From: Pseudoduganella guangdongensis
Lineage (GTDB): Bacteria; Pseudomonadota; Gammaproteobacteria; Burkholderiales; Burkholderiaceae_D
DNA length: 64,000 bases
NCBI RefSeq assembly: GCF_009857475.1
Contig: NZ_WWCJ01000003.1
Location: 308,889 to 372,888 of the forward strand
Reading direction: 5' to 3'
Each line of letters opens with the position of its first letter. The first letter of the stretch is position 1. Of this stretch, positions 1 to 8,507 are shown one piece after another. The translations under genes were made by a program, and so were the position numbers. The notes under the pieces are model-generated. The model searched no databases. It worked only from the letters and a program-made list of their open reading frames with translations, and was not told the origin of the DNA.

Positions 1-204
1 CTGCTGGTGCCGGGGATCGGCGCGCAGGGCGGGGATATTGAGGCGACTGTCAAGGCTGGCCGTACCTATAACGGCACCGGCATGATGATCAATTCTTCGC
101 GTGCGATCCTGTACGCGGCGCCGCAGGGCGGTGAGGATTTCGCGGCAGCGGCGCGCCGCGTGGCGCTGGAGACGCGCGACGCGATTAACGCGCATCGCGC
201 TTAA
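1..204 (+). CDS. pyrF: Orotidine 5'-phosphate decarboxylase, C-terminal end (partial)
   Basis: The window opens inside this gene and only the last 67 codons are present. The segment carries the [12 protein letters not shown] motif followed by [13 protein letters not shown], which matches the C-terminal phosphate-binding end of the longer (type 2, about 270 residue) OMP decarboxylase subfamily. The enzyme makes UMP from OMP in the last step of de novo pyrimidine synthesis in the cytoplasm. It stops at 202-204 and is followed by a palindrome shared with the convergent exonuclease gene. The start and the catalytic Lys/Asp residues lie outside the window. Confidence 0.88.
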   Translation: MLVPGIGAQGGDIEATVKAGRTYNGTGMMINSSRAILYAAPQGGEDFAAAARRVALETRDAINAHRA

Positions 205-220
205 CACCGATAAAGCCGGC

Positions 221-266
221 AAACCGGTGCCTGACCCTCAGGGTCAGACACCGCTGTACCGGTTTT
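221..266. repeat. Palindromic intergenic repeat, family A copy 1 (likely bidirectional terminator)
   Basis: The core CTGACCC/GGGTCAG is flanked by outer AAACCGGT/ACCGGTTT arms, with one G-T type mismatch in the inner stem. It lies between convergent pyrF and sbcB. The stop codon of sbcB (TAA read on the minus strand) is at the edge of the repeat. A second copy in the opposite orientation lies at 29064-29116. A role as a bidirectional terminator is inferred. Confidence 0.7.
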
Positions 267-1710
267 AGTAGCGCTCGGGCGCAATCATCTCCACATAGTC
301 GTAAAGGGCGGCCAGCACCTGCTGCCCATCCTCAGCGGTCTCCGCGCCAAGGCGGTCCAGCTCCGAGAACAGTTCATCGACCGTACGCGCCCCGCCAGCG
401 CCCTCGAACAAACGCGCCGCGCGGTGCTGCTCCCAATGCTCATGCTCTTCCTCGGACAAGGTCTGCGGGAAGTTGCGCGCGCGGTAGCGGAACAGCAGCT
501 CAGCCAAGCGCTCATCCTGAAATTGCGGCGCCGCCGTCGCCAGCTTGGCGGGCGGCTCCCGCCGCAGCGACTCCAGCAAACGCCTATCGCCATTGCCGAC
601 AAAGCCGCCGTACAGATCCTCATCCACATCCGCCGCCTCGCTGGCGGGACGCCAGAACACCTGCTCCCAGATCGCCGCCATATCCGGCCCCGCCGCCGCG
701 CGCGCCGCATGCGCGCGCGCCGTCTCCAGGTCCAGGCCCCAGCGCTCAGCCAGTTCCGGCCGCAGCGTCCTCAGGTTCGACACCAGCATCGGCGACTTGT
801 TGATGTGGATGCTCTTGATCGGCAAGCGCGTCATCCCCTCCGGCATGGCGTCATTGCGGGTGAACAGGCGGATGCGGATGGTTTCCGCATCGAGCGCGAA
901 CAGCTCCTGCGGATCGTACGAGCAATCCCACACCAGCAGCTCGTTCTTGTTGGTCGGATGCGCCGCCAGCGGCCACACCAGGGCCAGGCAGCCGCGCTCG
1001 GCCGGGAACATGCCCGACACGTGCAGGAAGGGCTGGCGCAGGTTGGGCGCCAGGTGCAGGCCGATTTCCTCCGCCACGCGGTCCTTCTTGTGCAGCGCCA
1101 GGCAGAAGTCGAACAGTTTCGGATGCTTGCTGCGGATCAATCGCGCCAGCGCGATGGTGGCACGCACGTCCGACAAGGCATCGTGCGCCGCCTCGTGCAC
1201 CAGGCCGTTAGCTTTGGTCAAGTGCTCAAGTTTAAAGCTTGGCTTGCCGTTATCATTGATAGGCCACTCGATGCCTTCCGGACGCAGCGCATAAGTCATG
1301 CGCACCACGTCCAGCAAGTCCCAGCGCCCGCACTGGTTCTGCCATTCGCGCGCATAAGGGTCGATCAGGTTGCGCCAGAACAAGAAACGCGTGACTTCGT
1401 CGTCGAAACGGATTGTGTTGTAGCCTACGCCGATGGTGCCGGGCTCGGAAAAGGCCTTCTCGACCGTTGCCGCGAACTTGTGTTCCGGCACGCCCTGCTG
1501 CAAAGCTTGCTGCGGGGTAATGCCGGTGATCAGGCAAGCGGTCGGGTCGGGCAGGTAGTCGTTGGCCGGCTGGCAGAACAGCATGATCGGCTCGCCGATT
1601 TCGTTCAACTCAGCGTCGGTACGGATGGCGGCAAACTGGGCGGGGCGGTCACGGCGTGGCACGGCGCCGAAGGTTTCGTAGTCATGCCACAGGAAGGTAT
1701 GGTTACTCAT
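265..1710 (-). CDS. sbcB: Exodeoxyribonuclease I
   Basis: A 481-residue protein that starts MSNHTFLWHDYETFG. It is a DEDD 3'-5' exonuclease that degrades single-stranded DNA in recombination and mismatch repair. The first catalytic acidic pair is in the HDYETFG motif (about residues 8-14), and the DRPAQFAAIRTD block that follows is characteristic of the family. Further DEDD residues are seen in VGYNTIRFDDE and AHDALSDVRAT. The C-terminal half matches the SH3-like and helical domains of the E. coli enzyme, and the length is normal. An upstream in-frame ATG at 1767 exists, but the chosen start gives the conserved N-terminus. The gene is divergent from the DUF5610 gene, whose start lies only 50 bp away. 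Confidence 0.93.
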   Translation of the reverse strand: MSNHTFLWHDYETFGAVPRRDRPAQFAAIRTDAELNEIGEPIMLFCQPANDYLPDPTACLITGITPQQALQQGVPEHKFAATVEKAFSEPGTIGVGYNTIRFDDEVTRFLFWRNLIDPYAREWQNQCGRWDLLDVVRMTYALRPEGIEWPINDNGKPSFKLEHLTKANGLVHEAAHDALSDVRATIALARLIRSKHPKLFDFCLALHKKDRVAEEIGLHLAPNLRQPFLHVSGMFPAERGCLALVWPLAAHPTNKNELLVWDCSYDPQELFALDAETIRIRLFTRNDAMPEGMTRLPIKSIHINKSPMLVSNLRTLRPELAERWGLDLETARAHAARAAAGPDMAAIWEQVFWRPASEAADVDEDLYGGFVGNGDRRLLESLRREPPAKLATAAPQFQDERLAELLFRYRARNFPQTLSEEEHEHWEQHRAARLFEGAGGARTVDELFSELDRLGAETAEDGQQVLAALYDYVEMIAPERY

Positions 1711-1760
1711 GGTGCAATTGTTGGTTCTCGTTATCGAATGCTGAGGCAAGGAGGACTGTT

Positions 1761-2297
1761 GTGTCAAATTCCATTTCCGTTAGTACCCGCGCCACGCCCG
1801 CCACGGCGAGCAGTGATACGGCCATTTCCGCGTCCACGCGTGCCAAGCTGCAGCTGAATGTGTCGATTCTGCAAGAATCGGCCTCCATTTCGCTGAATTC
1901 GGAGAACGACCCGCTGGCGCTGGTATATAAATCCGCGATTACCTCGATCAATGAGCAATTGCAGGCCGATTTCGGGCCGGATGCGATCCAGAATGCCACG
2001 AGCCAGGACAACTCGCCCGAAGGCACGGCGGGACGCATCGTATCACTCTCGACCGCCTTTTTCAGCGCTTTCCAGAAACAGAACTCGGACCTGGAGGGCG
2101 ACCAGGCCCTGAACAAGTTCATGGACACGATCAAGGGCGGCATCGAAAAGGGCTTCAAGGAAGCGCGCGACATCCTGCAGGGCTTGCAAGTGCTGAACGG
2201 CGATATTGCCTCCAACATCGACAAGACCTACGCACTGGTGATGAAGGGGCTGGATGACTTTGTCGCCAACCAGGGCGGTCCGAAAGACGATGCTTAA
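1761..2297 (+). CDS. DUF5610 domain protein
   Basis: A 178-residue protein with a GTG start at 1761, chosen because AAGGAGG lies about 7 bases upstream. The longer reading frame upstream overlaps sbcB and has no ribosome binding site. The first 30 residues are Ser/Thr/Ala-rich and low in complexity. The rest resembles DUF5610: a GPDAIQ segment, then TAGRIVSLSTAFFSAF, then a GGIEKGFKEARDIL block and KTYALVMKGLDDF near the end. No signal peptide or membrane segment is evident. The function is unknown. The TAA stop is the first three bases of a 77-bp perfect palindrome. Confidence 0.75.
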   Translation: MSNSISVSTRATPATASSDTAISASTRAKLQLNVSILQESASISLNSENDPLALVYKSAITSINEQLQADFGPDAIQNATSQDNSPEGTAGRIVSLSTAFFSAFQKQNSDLEGDQALNKFMDTIKGGIEKGFKEARDILQGLQVLNGDIASNIDKTYALVMKGLDDFVANQGGPKDDA

Positions 2298-2371
2298 ATT
2301 CGGGGTCAGGTCTGACAATCGGACAATTTGCGCAGCAAATTGTCCGATTGTCAGACCTGACCCCGAATTTA
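2295..2371. repeat. Perfect 37-bp-arm palindrome between convergent genes
   Basis: Arms 2295-2331 and 2335-2371 are exact reverse complements separated by GCA. The palindrome begins with TAA on each strand, and those bases are the stop codons of both the DUF5610 gene and the GGDEF gene. The arms contain GGGGTCAGGTCTGAC. It should form a very stable RNA hairpin in either transcript and probably terminates both. Confidence 0.85.
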
Positions 2372-3337
2372 GCCGACCATGACGCGGTTGCGGCCGGCTT
2401 CTTTGGCGCGGTAGAGGGCGGCGTCGGCGCTGGCGATGAGGGCGATGTCGTCCTGGCCATCGGCCAGCGCGGCAACGCCGAAGGAGCTGGTGATGTGCGG
2501 CAGCGGCAGGCGCATGTCGCTGAAGACGACGGCGTCGCGCATGCGCTGGCACAGACGGCCGGCGACGGCTTCGGCTACCTGCACATTGGTGTCGGGCAGC
2601 ACCACCATCATCTCTTCACCGCCGTAGCGCACGGCGAAATCGGTCGGGCGCAAGGCGCCGGTCAGCACTTGCGCGGCGGTGCGCAGGGCGTGGTCGCCTT
2701 GCAGGTGGCCGTGGCTGTCGTTGAATTTCTTGAAGTGGTCGATGTCGAGCATGATCAGCGACAGCGGCTGGCCGGTGGCCTGGGCGCTGGCGACCAGCTG
2801 CGGCAAAAAGTCATTGAGCCAGGCGCGGTTGTACAGGTTGGTCAGGCCGTCCACCATCGACATTTGCCGATAGAACTCGCCCAGCTTCTGGCGCTTGCGC
2901 ATCATGGCGTTGGCGGCGCGGATGCGGAAGGAGAGCAGGCGCAGCAGGTTGCGGGCGACGCCGTTGGCGGCGTCGATCAGCTGCCAGGCAAGTTCGGCTT
3001 CCAGCACCAGCAGTTCGCTTTGTTCGAGGGCGGTGATGCTGGCCTGGTTGGCTTCTTCGTCGAGCACGGCTTGCTCGCCCACGCTTTCGCCGGGCAGCAC
3101 TTTGCTGATGGTGCCGTCGGACATGCCGGTGCGCGTGTCGGCCGCCACGGAGAGGGCGCCGCGCAGCACGACGTACATGCGCGCACGCTGGGCGTCAGTG
3201 ACCACGTCGCCTTGCTCGAGCTGGATGATCGGGCAATCTTTCAGCAGCGGGGCAAGACGCAGGCTGTCGGCGCCGCGGAACAGTTGCAAGGCCTGGATCT
3301 GGTAGGCGGAGGTGCCGAAGGTGCCGATTGCTTTCAC
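2369..3337 (-). CDS. Cyclic-nucleotide-binding-like / GGDEF diguanylate cyclase
   Basis: A 322-residue protein. Residues about 15-125 look like a cNMP-binding fold of the Crp/EAL-regulator type (LEQGDVV, YVVLRGALSV, LPGESVGEQAVLDE). A linker helix follows, then a GGDEF domain beginning at SMVDGLTNLYNR. The active-site signature is GGEEM at 239-243, with an Arg-x-x-Asp inhibitory I-site at 230-233, so active and feedback-inhibited c-di-GMP synthesis is expected. No membrane segment is seen, so it is likely cytoplasmic. The last position of the signature is Met rather than the usual Phe, a tolerated variation. The effector ligand of the N-terminal domain cannot be read from the sequence. Confidence 0.88.
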   Translation of the reverse strand: MKAIGTFGTSAYQIQALQLFRGADSLRLAPLLKDCPIIQLEQGDVVTDAQRARMYVVLRGALSVAADTRTGMSDGTISKVLPGESVGEQAVLDEEANQASITALEQSELLVLEAELAWQLIDAANGVARNLLRLLSFRIRAANAMMRKRQKLGEFYRQMSMVDGLTNLYNRAWLNDFLPQLVASAQATGQPLSLIMLDIDHFKKFNDSHGHLQGDHALRTAAQVLTGALRPTDFAVRYGGEEMMVVLPDTNVQVAEAVAGRLCQRMRDAVVFSDMRLPLPHITSSFGVAALADGQDDIALIASADAALYRAKEAGRNRVMVG

Positions 3338-3403
3338 GATGTACTTTCTTGCTGCAGACGTAACAGGTGTTAATGATAGCCCAAGTGTGGTTCAATATCG
3401 GCC

Positions 3404-4189
3404 ATGAATTACACCGATATCCTCGGCACGCAACACGCGGCCGCTCCCAATGCGCGCATTGTGTCGCTGGTGCCGTCCATTACCGAGCTTTTGTGCGAGC
3501 TGGGCCTGGCGCCGCAACTGGTGGGACGCACGGGTTTCTGCATCCATCCGGCGCAGGTGGTACGCGACATTCCCAAGATCGGCGGCACCAAGGATGTCAA
3601 CATCGAGAAAATCCGCAAGCTGGCGCCGACCCACCTGGTGGTGAATATCGACGAGAACGAGAAGCCGACCGTCGACCTGCTGGCGGAATTCGTGCCGCAT
3701 ATCGTGGTCACGCATCCAATCGCGCCGCGCGATAACCTGGAGATGGTGCGGCTGATGGGCGGCATCTTCTGTGCGCAGGAGAAGGCGGAGGCGTGGTGCC
3801 GCGCGTTCGAGGCCGAGCTGGCGGCGCTGGCAACGGCGCCGAAGGGGCGTCCGCAACGCGTGCTGTACTGCATCTGGAAAGATCCGTGGATGACCATTTC
3901 GCGCGATACCTATATCGCGCGCATGCTGGCGCTGATCGGCTGGTCGATTCCGGACATTGGCAGTGTGCGTTACCCGAGCTTCCAGTGGAGCGATGGACTG
4001 CTGCGCGATATCGACCAGGTGCTGCTGTCGTCCGAGCCTTACCGTTTCACGGAAGAGCACGTGGACGCGCTGGAGCGCCAGATCGGCAAGCCGGTGCAAC
4101 TGGTGGATGGGGAGATGATGTCCTGGTATGGCAGCCGTGCCTTGCCTGGTATCCGCTACCTGCAAAGCCTGGCTGCCGCCGCAGGTTAA
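3404..4189 (+). CDS. BtuF-like helical-backbone metal-receptor protein without signal peptide
   Basis: A 261-residue protein that resembles the class III periplasmic binding fold used by BtuF and siderophore or vitamin B12 receptors: RIVSLVPSITELLCELGL near the N-terminus, then IGGTKDVNIEKIRKLAPTHLVV and a C-terminal lobe with LPGIRYL. The usual export signal is absent. An in-frame stop at 3377-3379 precedes the ATG with no other start between them, so a hidden signal peptide is excluded on this sequence. No btuC or btuD homologue is adjacent. A cytoplasmic corrinoid or metal-binding role is possible but not shown. Confidence 0.75.
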   Translation: MNYTDILGTQHAAAPNARIVSLVPSITELLCELGLAPQLVGRTGFCIHPAQVVRDIPKIGGTKDVNIEKIRKLAPTHLVVNIDENEKPTVDLLAEFVPHIVVTHPIAPRDNLEMVRLMGGIFCAQEKAEAWCRAFEAELAALATAPKGRPQRVLYCIWKDPWMTISRDTYIARMLALIGWSIPDIGSVRYPSFQWSDGLLRDIDQVLLSSEPYRFTEEHVDALERQIGKPVQLVDGEMMSWYGSRALPGIRYLQSLAAAAG

Positions 4190-4192
4190 GGT

Positions 4193-4549
4193 TTATTCTT
4201 CGGCTTCTTCGAAGTTCGGCTGCGCGCTATGGCGCTTGCTGTCGCTCAGTCGGCCCAGGGCGCTGTCGATGGCCCGTTGCAGCTTGTCTGCCGCGCCGTT
4301 GATGGATTGGTGGAGGGTGGCGTCGTGGTCGGTGACGGCGATCGGCTGATAGCCGGTGACGCGTGCTTCGATCATGCAGCGGATGTCGCCATCCGAGGAC
4401 TTCTGGGCATTGCCTGCGCTGAGGTGGACGTCGACGCGTCCGATGTGCTCGCCGAACCGGTTGAGTGCAGTTTTGACGACTTCGCGTACATGGTCGTCCA
4501 GTCCTGCGGTACGTTCGATGGTTTTGTCGGTGTTCACATTGATTTGCAT
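4193..4549 (-). CDS. HPF/RaiA-family ribosome-associated protein
   Basis: A 118-residue protein with the beta-alpha-beta pattern of the S30AE fold: an MQINVNTDKT first strand, a helix with VREVVKTALNRFGEHIGRVDVHLS, and ATLHQSINGAADKLQRAID as the second helix. This family includes hibernation-promoting factor and stress-linked homologues. An acidic Glu-rich tail follows. Its genes are convergent with the BtuF-like gene, with 3 bp between the stops. Assignment to ribosome hibernation is by family only. Confidence 0.7.
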   Translation of the reverse strand: MQINVNTDKTIERTAGLDDHVREVVKTALNRFGEHIGRVDVHLSAGNAQKSSDGDIRCMIEARVTGYQPIAVTDHDATLHQSINGAADKLQRAIDSALGRLSDSKRHSAQPNFEEAEE

Positions 4550-4603
4550 ATGCTGCTCCCGTTTGTTAGCTAGAACGTGTTTCCACGCGATTCCATCATA
4601 CGC

Positions 4604-5257
4604 CTACATGAGCGAGGCTGCCATATTCACGAATAAACCCAGGATAAGAAGATTGAAGAAGAAGCTCAGCACCGATTGCGCCAGCACCAGCTTGCGCAGG
4701 GCGGCCGATTGCACGGCCACGTCGGAGGTTTGGGCGGCGACCGCGATGGTGAATGAGAAATACAGGAAATCCCAGTAGTCGGGCTGGGTTTCGCCGCCGG
4801 GGAAGGCCAACGGGCGCTGGTGGCCGCGCGCGTTGTAGTACAGGTGCGCGTAGTGGAAGCAAAACAGGGTACCGACCAGGAACCAGGAGCCGATCAGGGT
4901 CACCACCACGAAGGCGTAGTGCGGGCCGCGCTCGCTGGCCGGCATGACGCGCAGGCTTGCCAGCTCGCTGCTGATGGCGACGATGCTCATGACCGTGGCC
5001 ACCACCAGGCTGGCGAGGATGGTGGCGGCGCGCTCGTCCTGTCTGGCGGCGATGCGCTTCACCTGGCGATGGTCGGCGCGCAGCATCATCCAGCCGACGC
5101 TGAACAGGTAGATCCAGACCGCGATATCCCAGGCGGTCAATGCGCGCACCAGCGGCGACCAGTGCGCGGGCAGGAAGGCGCCGGCCACTGCGCCGATCAC
5201 GATGGCGGCGCTCAGGTGGGGGCGGCTGCGGAACAGGTGGTAGCGCATGCGCGCCAT
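4604..5257 (-). CDS. DUF1345 membrane protein
   Basis: A 217-residue protein with about four to five hydrophobic segments. It carries the DUF1345 features: WDIAVWIYL in the second segment, then VKRIAARQDE on the cytoplasmic side, and YWDFLYFSFTIAVAAQTSDV, which is the most conserved stretch of the family. It likely sits in the inner membrane. Its start codon lies 1 bp after the stop of the upstream MFS gene, so the two are co-transcribed and probably translationally coupled. The function of the family is unknown. Confidence 0.8.
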   Translation of the reverse strand: MARMRYHLFRSRPHLSAAIVIGAVAGAFLPAHWSPLVRALTAWDIAVWIYLFSVGWMMLRADHRQVKRIAARQDERAATILASLVVATVMSIVAISSELASLRVMPASERGPHYAFVVVTLIGSWFLVGTLFCFHYAHLYYNARGHQRPLAFPGGETQPDYWDFLYFSFTIAVAAQTSDVAVQSAALRKLVLAQSVLSFFFNLLILGLFVNMAASLM

Positions 5258-5258
5258 C

Positions 5259-6482
5259 TTACTCCTTGTGGTGGGGGAAGCGGTCCATGCGCGACAGGAT
5301 GGGGAAGCGCCAGGCCCAGATGCCGGTGACGGCCAGCGTGGCGGCGCCGCCGAACACTACGGCGCGCGTGAGCCCGAGCCAGCCGGCGGTGATGCCGGAT
5401 TCGAACTCCCCGAGCTCGTTGGAGGCGCCGATGAAAACGGCGTTGACGGCGCTCACGCGGCCGCGGATGGCGTCCGGCGTTTCGAACTGCACCAGCAGGT
5501 GGCGCACGTAGACGCTGATCATGTCGCCGGCGCCGAGCAGCAGCAGGCAGGCGAGGGCCAGGCCGAAGTTGCTGGTGAAGCCGAGGATCACGGTGCATAC
5601 GCCGTAGAGGGCGACGCCGCCGAACATCCAGGCGCCGACGCGGCGCGTGATGGGCCAGAAAGCGAGCGCGATGGAAATGATGGCGGCGCCGGCGCCGGGC
5701 GCGGTGCGCAGCAGTCCGAGGCCGGTGGGGCCGACGTGCAGCACGTCGTGCGCCAGCGCGGGCAGCAGGGCGGTCACGCCGCCGAACAGCACGGCGAACA
5801 GGTCGAGCGAAATGGCGCCGAGCATGATGGGGCGCGACCAGACGAAGCGCAGGCCTTCCAGTACGCTGTGCCAGGTGGCCGGTTCCTTGCGCGTGGCTTG
5901 CGGGGCGGGGCGGGTCAGGCACATCAGCACCACGGCCGCCAGCAGCATCAGGGAGGTGACGGTGTAGACGGCGGTGGGGCCGTAGATGTACAGCAGGCCG
6001 CCCAGGGTGGGGCCGAGGATGACGGCGACCTGGAAGGTGGAGCTGGAGAGCGCCACGGCGCGGCTGAAGTCTTCGGTCGGCACCATGTTCACCAGCACCG
6101 CCTGGGTGGCGGGGCTCATGAAGGCGCGCGCGCTGCCGTACAGCACCAGCACGGCGAAGATCGGCCACACGGCTTCGAAACCGCTGCTGGTGTAGGCCAG
6201 CAAACCCAGGCCGCATAGCAGCTGGGCGCCGAGGCAGGTGGCGATGATGTTGCGGCGGTTATAGCGGTCGGCGGCGTGGCCGGCGTACAGGATCAGCAGC
6301 AGGAAGGGCGCGAACTGCGCCAGGCCGATCAGGCCGAGGTAGTACAGGTTCTTGGTCTGGGCGTAGACTTGCCAGCCGATGGCGACGTTCTGCATTTGCA
6401 CGGCGATGGTGCCGAGCAGGCGGGCGGACAGGTAGAAAGCAAAGTTGCGGTGGCGGAGGACGGAGAAGCCGTTAGATGACAT
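5259..6482 (-). CDS. MFS transporter, EntS/MFS_3-like
   Basis: A 407-residue protein with about 12 hydrophobic segments. The opening (FSVLRHRNFAFYLSARLL) and the RYNRRNIIATC loop match the MFS_3 group that includes the enterobactin exporter EntS. SPATQAVLVNMVP and FETPDAIRGRVSAVNAVFIGASNELGEFESG are typical of that group. An efflux role in the inner membrane is likely, but the substrate is unknown and no siderophore genes are near. It is the first gene of a pair with the DUF1345 gene. Confidence 0.8.
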   Translation of the reverse strand: MSSNGFSVLRHRNFAFYLSARLLGTIAVQMQNVAIGWQVYAQTKNLYYLGLIGLAQFAPFLLLILYAGHAADRYNRRNIIATCLGAQLLCGLGLLAYTSSGFEAVWPIFAVLVLYGSARAFMSPATQAVLVNMVPTEDFSRAVALSSSTFQVAVILGPTLGGLLYIYGPTAVYTVTSLMLLAAVVLMCLTRPAPQATRKEPATWHSVLEGLRFVWSRPIMLGAISLDLFAVLFGGVTALLPALAHDVLHVGPTGLGLLRTAPGAGAAIISIALAFWPITRRVGAWMFGGVALYGVCTVILGFTSNFGLALACLLLLGAGDMISVYVRHLLVQFETPDAIRGRVSAVNAVFIGASNELGEFESGITAGWLGLTRAVVFGGAATLAVTGIWAWRFPILSRMDRFPHHKE

Positions 6483-6539
6483 AGTTGCGTGCTGTGGTGC
6501 GCTGCGCGCCCCACGGCACGCAGCGCATGGGGTGAAGGC

Positions 6540-7565
6540 TTATGGTTGTTGCAGGTCGGCTTCGGAAGTGAAGGCATCGGCAAAGAACTCATCCAGCGGC
6601 AGCTTGCACAGCTTGACGAAATCGCGCTTGGCCGATTCCACCACGATCGGCGCGCCGCAGGCATATACCTGGTGGCCCGACATATCCGGCAGGTCATCAA
6701 TCACAGCCTGGTGCACGAAGCCGGTGCGCCCGCTCCAGTTTTCCTCCGGCAGCGCGTCCGACACCACCGGCACGTAGCTGAAGTTCGGGATTTCCTGCGC
6801 CCACTGGCGGCACAGCGCGTCCATGTACAGGTCCTGCGGGCGGCGGCCGCCCCAGTACAACGTCATTGGACGCTTGGAGCCGCTGGCGCGTTCGTGTTCG
6901 ACAATCGCCTTGATCGGCGCGAAGCCGGTGCCGGATGCCAGCAGCACCATCGGCTTGTCGGAGTCGTCGCGCACGAAGAAGGTGCCGAGCGGGCCTTCAA
7001 AGCGCAGGATGTCGCGCTCCTTCATGGTGCTGAACACCTGGTCGGTGAACAGGCCGCCCGGCATATGGCGGATATGCAGGGTGATCGCGCCGCCTTCCGG
7101 CGCGGTGGCGATCGAGTAGGCGCGGCGCTTGCCGTCGCGCAGCAGGAATTCAAGGTACTGGCCGGCCTTATACTGGAAGGTCTCGTTGGCAGGCAGTTGC
7201 AGCGTCAGTACCATCACGTCCGGCGCCATTTTTTCCAGCGCGTTGACGCGGGTCGGCATTTTCTTGATCGGATGCTCGCCGCTGCCGGCTACTTCGCGCG
7301 CTTCCAGCACCAGGTCGGAATGCGGCACGGCGCAGCAGAACAGGGACATGCCGCCGGCTTCCTCTTCCTCGCTCAGGGCGCGGCGCTGGTGCGCCTTGTG
7401 GCTGACGGAACCCGATACCACCTTGCCTTTGCAGGAGCTGCAGGCGCCATTTTTGCAGCCGTAGGGCAGGCCCACACCGGCGCGCATGGCAGCCGCCAGG
7501 ACGGTTTCGTCTTCTTCACAGCTGAATTGGTGGCCGCTTGGCTGAACAGTAATTTGGAAAGACAT
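6540..7565 (-). CDS. 2Fe-2S flavin reductase (CDP-6-deoxy-glucoseen reductase-like)
   Basis: A 341-residue protein with two parts. The N-terminus is a plant-type 2Fe-2S ferredoxin domain, with ligands C37, C42 and C45 in CKNGACSSC and C77 in LFCCAVP. It is followed by a ferredoxin-NADP reductase module with the FAD motif RAYSIATA and the nucleotide motif LASGTGFAPIKAIVEH. Burkholderiales homologues are usually named CDP-6-deoxy-delta-3,4-glucoseen reductase, but no dideoxysugar genes are present here, so a general electron-transfer partner is as likely. It is divergent from the SDR gene, with only 12 bp between start codons. Confidence 0.82.
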   Translation of the reverse strand: MSFQITVQPSGHQFSCEEDETVLAAAMRAGVGLPYGCKNGACSSCKGKVVSGSVSHKAHQRRALSEEEEAGGMSLFCCAVPHSDLVLEAREVAGSGEHPIKKMPTRVNALEKMAPDVMVLTLQLPANETFQYKAGQYLEFLLRDGKRRAYSIATAPEGGAITLHIRHMPGGLFTDQVFSTMKERDILRFEGPLGTFFVRDDSDKPMVLLASGTGFAPIKAIVEHERASGSKRPMTLYWGGRRPQDLYMDALCRQWAQEIPNFSYVPVVSDALPEENWSGRTGFVHQAVIDDLPDMSGHQVYACGAPIVVESAKRDFVKLCKLPLDEFFADAFTSEADLQQP

Positions 7566-7577
7566 ACAATCTTAAAT

Positions 7578-8462
7578 ATGGAAATCAGTAAAAAATTCAA
7601 CAAGCCGCGCCTGCTGATCATCGGCTGCGGCGATGTGGGCATGCGTTTGCTGCCCCTGGTGCGCGCGCATTACCGCGTATTTGCCGTAACCAGCCAGCGC
7701 GAACGCTTTGCCGAACTGCGTGCGGCGGGCGCCGTGCCCGTGCTGGCCAACCTCGACCAGCCCGATTCGCTGCGCCGCCTGGCGGGGCTGGCGCACCATA
7801 TCGTGCACCTGGCGCCGCCGCCGGGCGAGGGCCAGCAAGACCGGCGCACCCGCAATGTGACCGCCATTTTACCTGAGAGGGCGCAGGTGGTTTATGTCAG
7901 CACCACCGGCGTGTACGGCGACCTGGGCGGACGCTGGGCCGATGAAACGCAGACGGTGGCGCCGCGCAATGCGCGCGCGCTGCGCCGGGTCGACGCGGAG
8001 CAGGTGCTGCGGGCCTGGGCCCGGCGCGCGCGCGGGCGCCTGGCCATCCTGCGCGTGCCGGGTATTTATGGCGCCGACCGCTTGCCGTTGAAGCGCCTGG
8101 AACAGGGCACGCCGGCCTTGCGTGCGGAGGACGATGTCTACACCAACCATATCCATGCCGACGACCTGGCGCGGGTGGTGCTGGCGGCGCTGCGGCGTGG
8201 CGTGGGCAACCGCATCTATCACGCTGTTGATGACACGGAGCTCAAAATGGGGGACTATTTCGACATGGTGGCCGATCATTTCGGCTTGCCGCGCCCCCCG
8301 CGCCTGGGACGTGCGGAACTGGCGCAGGCGGTGACGCCAACATTGTTGTCCTTCATGTCCGAGTCGCGCCGCCTGGCGAACCGGCGCCTGAAGGAAGAAT
8401 TGCAGGTGCGGCTGCTGTATCCGGATGTCGCAGCGGCCTTGAGATGCATCAAGCGCCAGTGA
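7578..8462 (+). CDS. NAD(P)-dependent SDR/epimerase, YeeZ-like
   Basis: A 294-residue protein with a GCGDVG dinucleotide-binding motif after the first strand, a YVSTTGVYGD block that corresponds to the SDR catalytic strand, and YTNHIHADDLARVV, typical of atypical extended SDRs such as E. coli YeeZ. The catalytic Tyr-x-x-x-Lys is not intact in the usual place, so enzymatic activity is uncertain. The ATG at 7578 is used because the longer frame to the left is antisense to the flavin reductase gene. The substrate is unknown. Confidence 0.75.
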   Translation: MEISKKFNKPRLLIIGCGDVGMRLLPLVRAHYRVFAVTSQRERFAELRAAGAVPVLANLDQPDSLRRLAGLAHHIVHLAPPPGEGQQDRRTRNVTAILPERAQVVYVSTTGVYGDLGGRWADETQTVAPRNARALRRVDAEQVLRAWARRARGRLAILRVPGIYGADRLPLKRLEQGTPALRAEDDVYTNHIHADDLARVVLAALRRGVGNRIYHAVDDTELKMGDYFDMVADHFGLPRPPRLGRAELAQAVTPTLLSFMSESRRLANRRLKEELQVRLLYPDVAAALRCIKRQ

Positions 8463-8507
8463 AACGAATGGCGTTATCTTGTGCCAATGTCTGCCAAGGA
8501 GGGCGCC

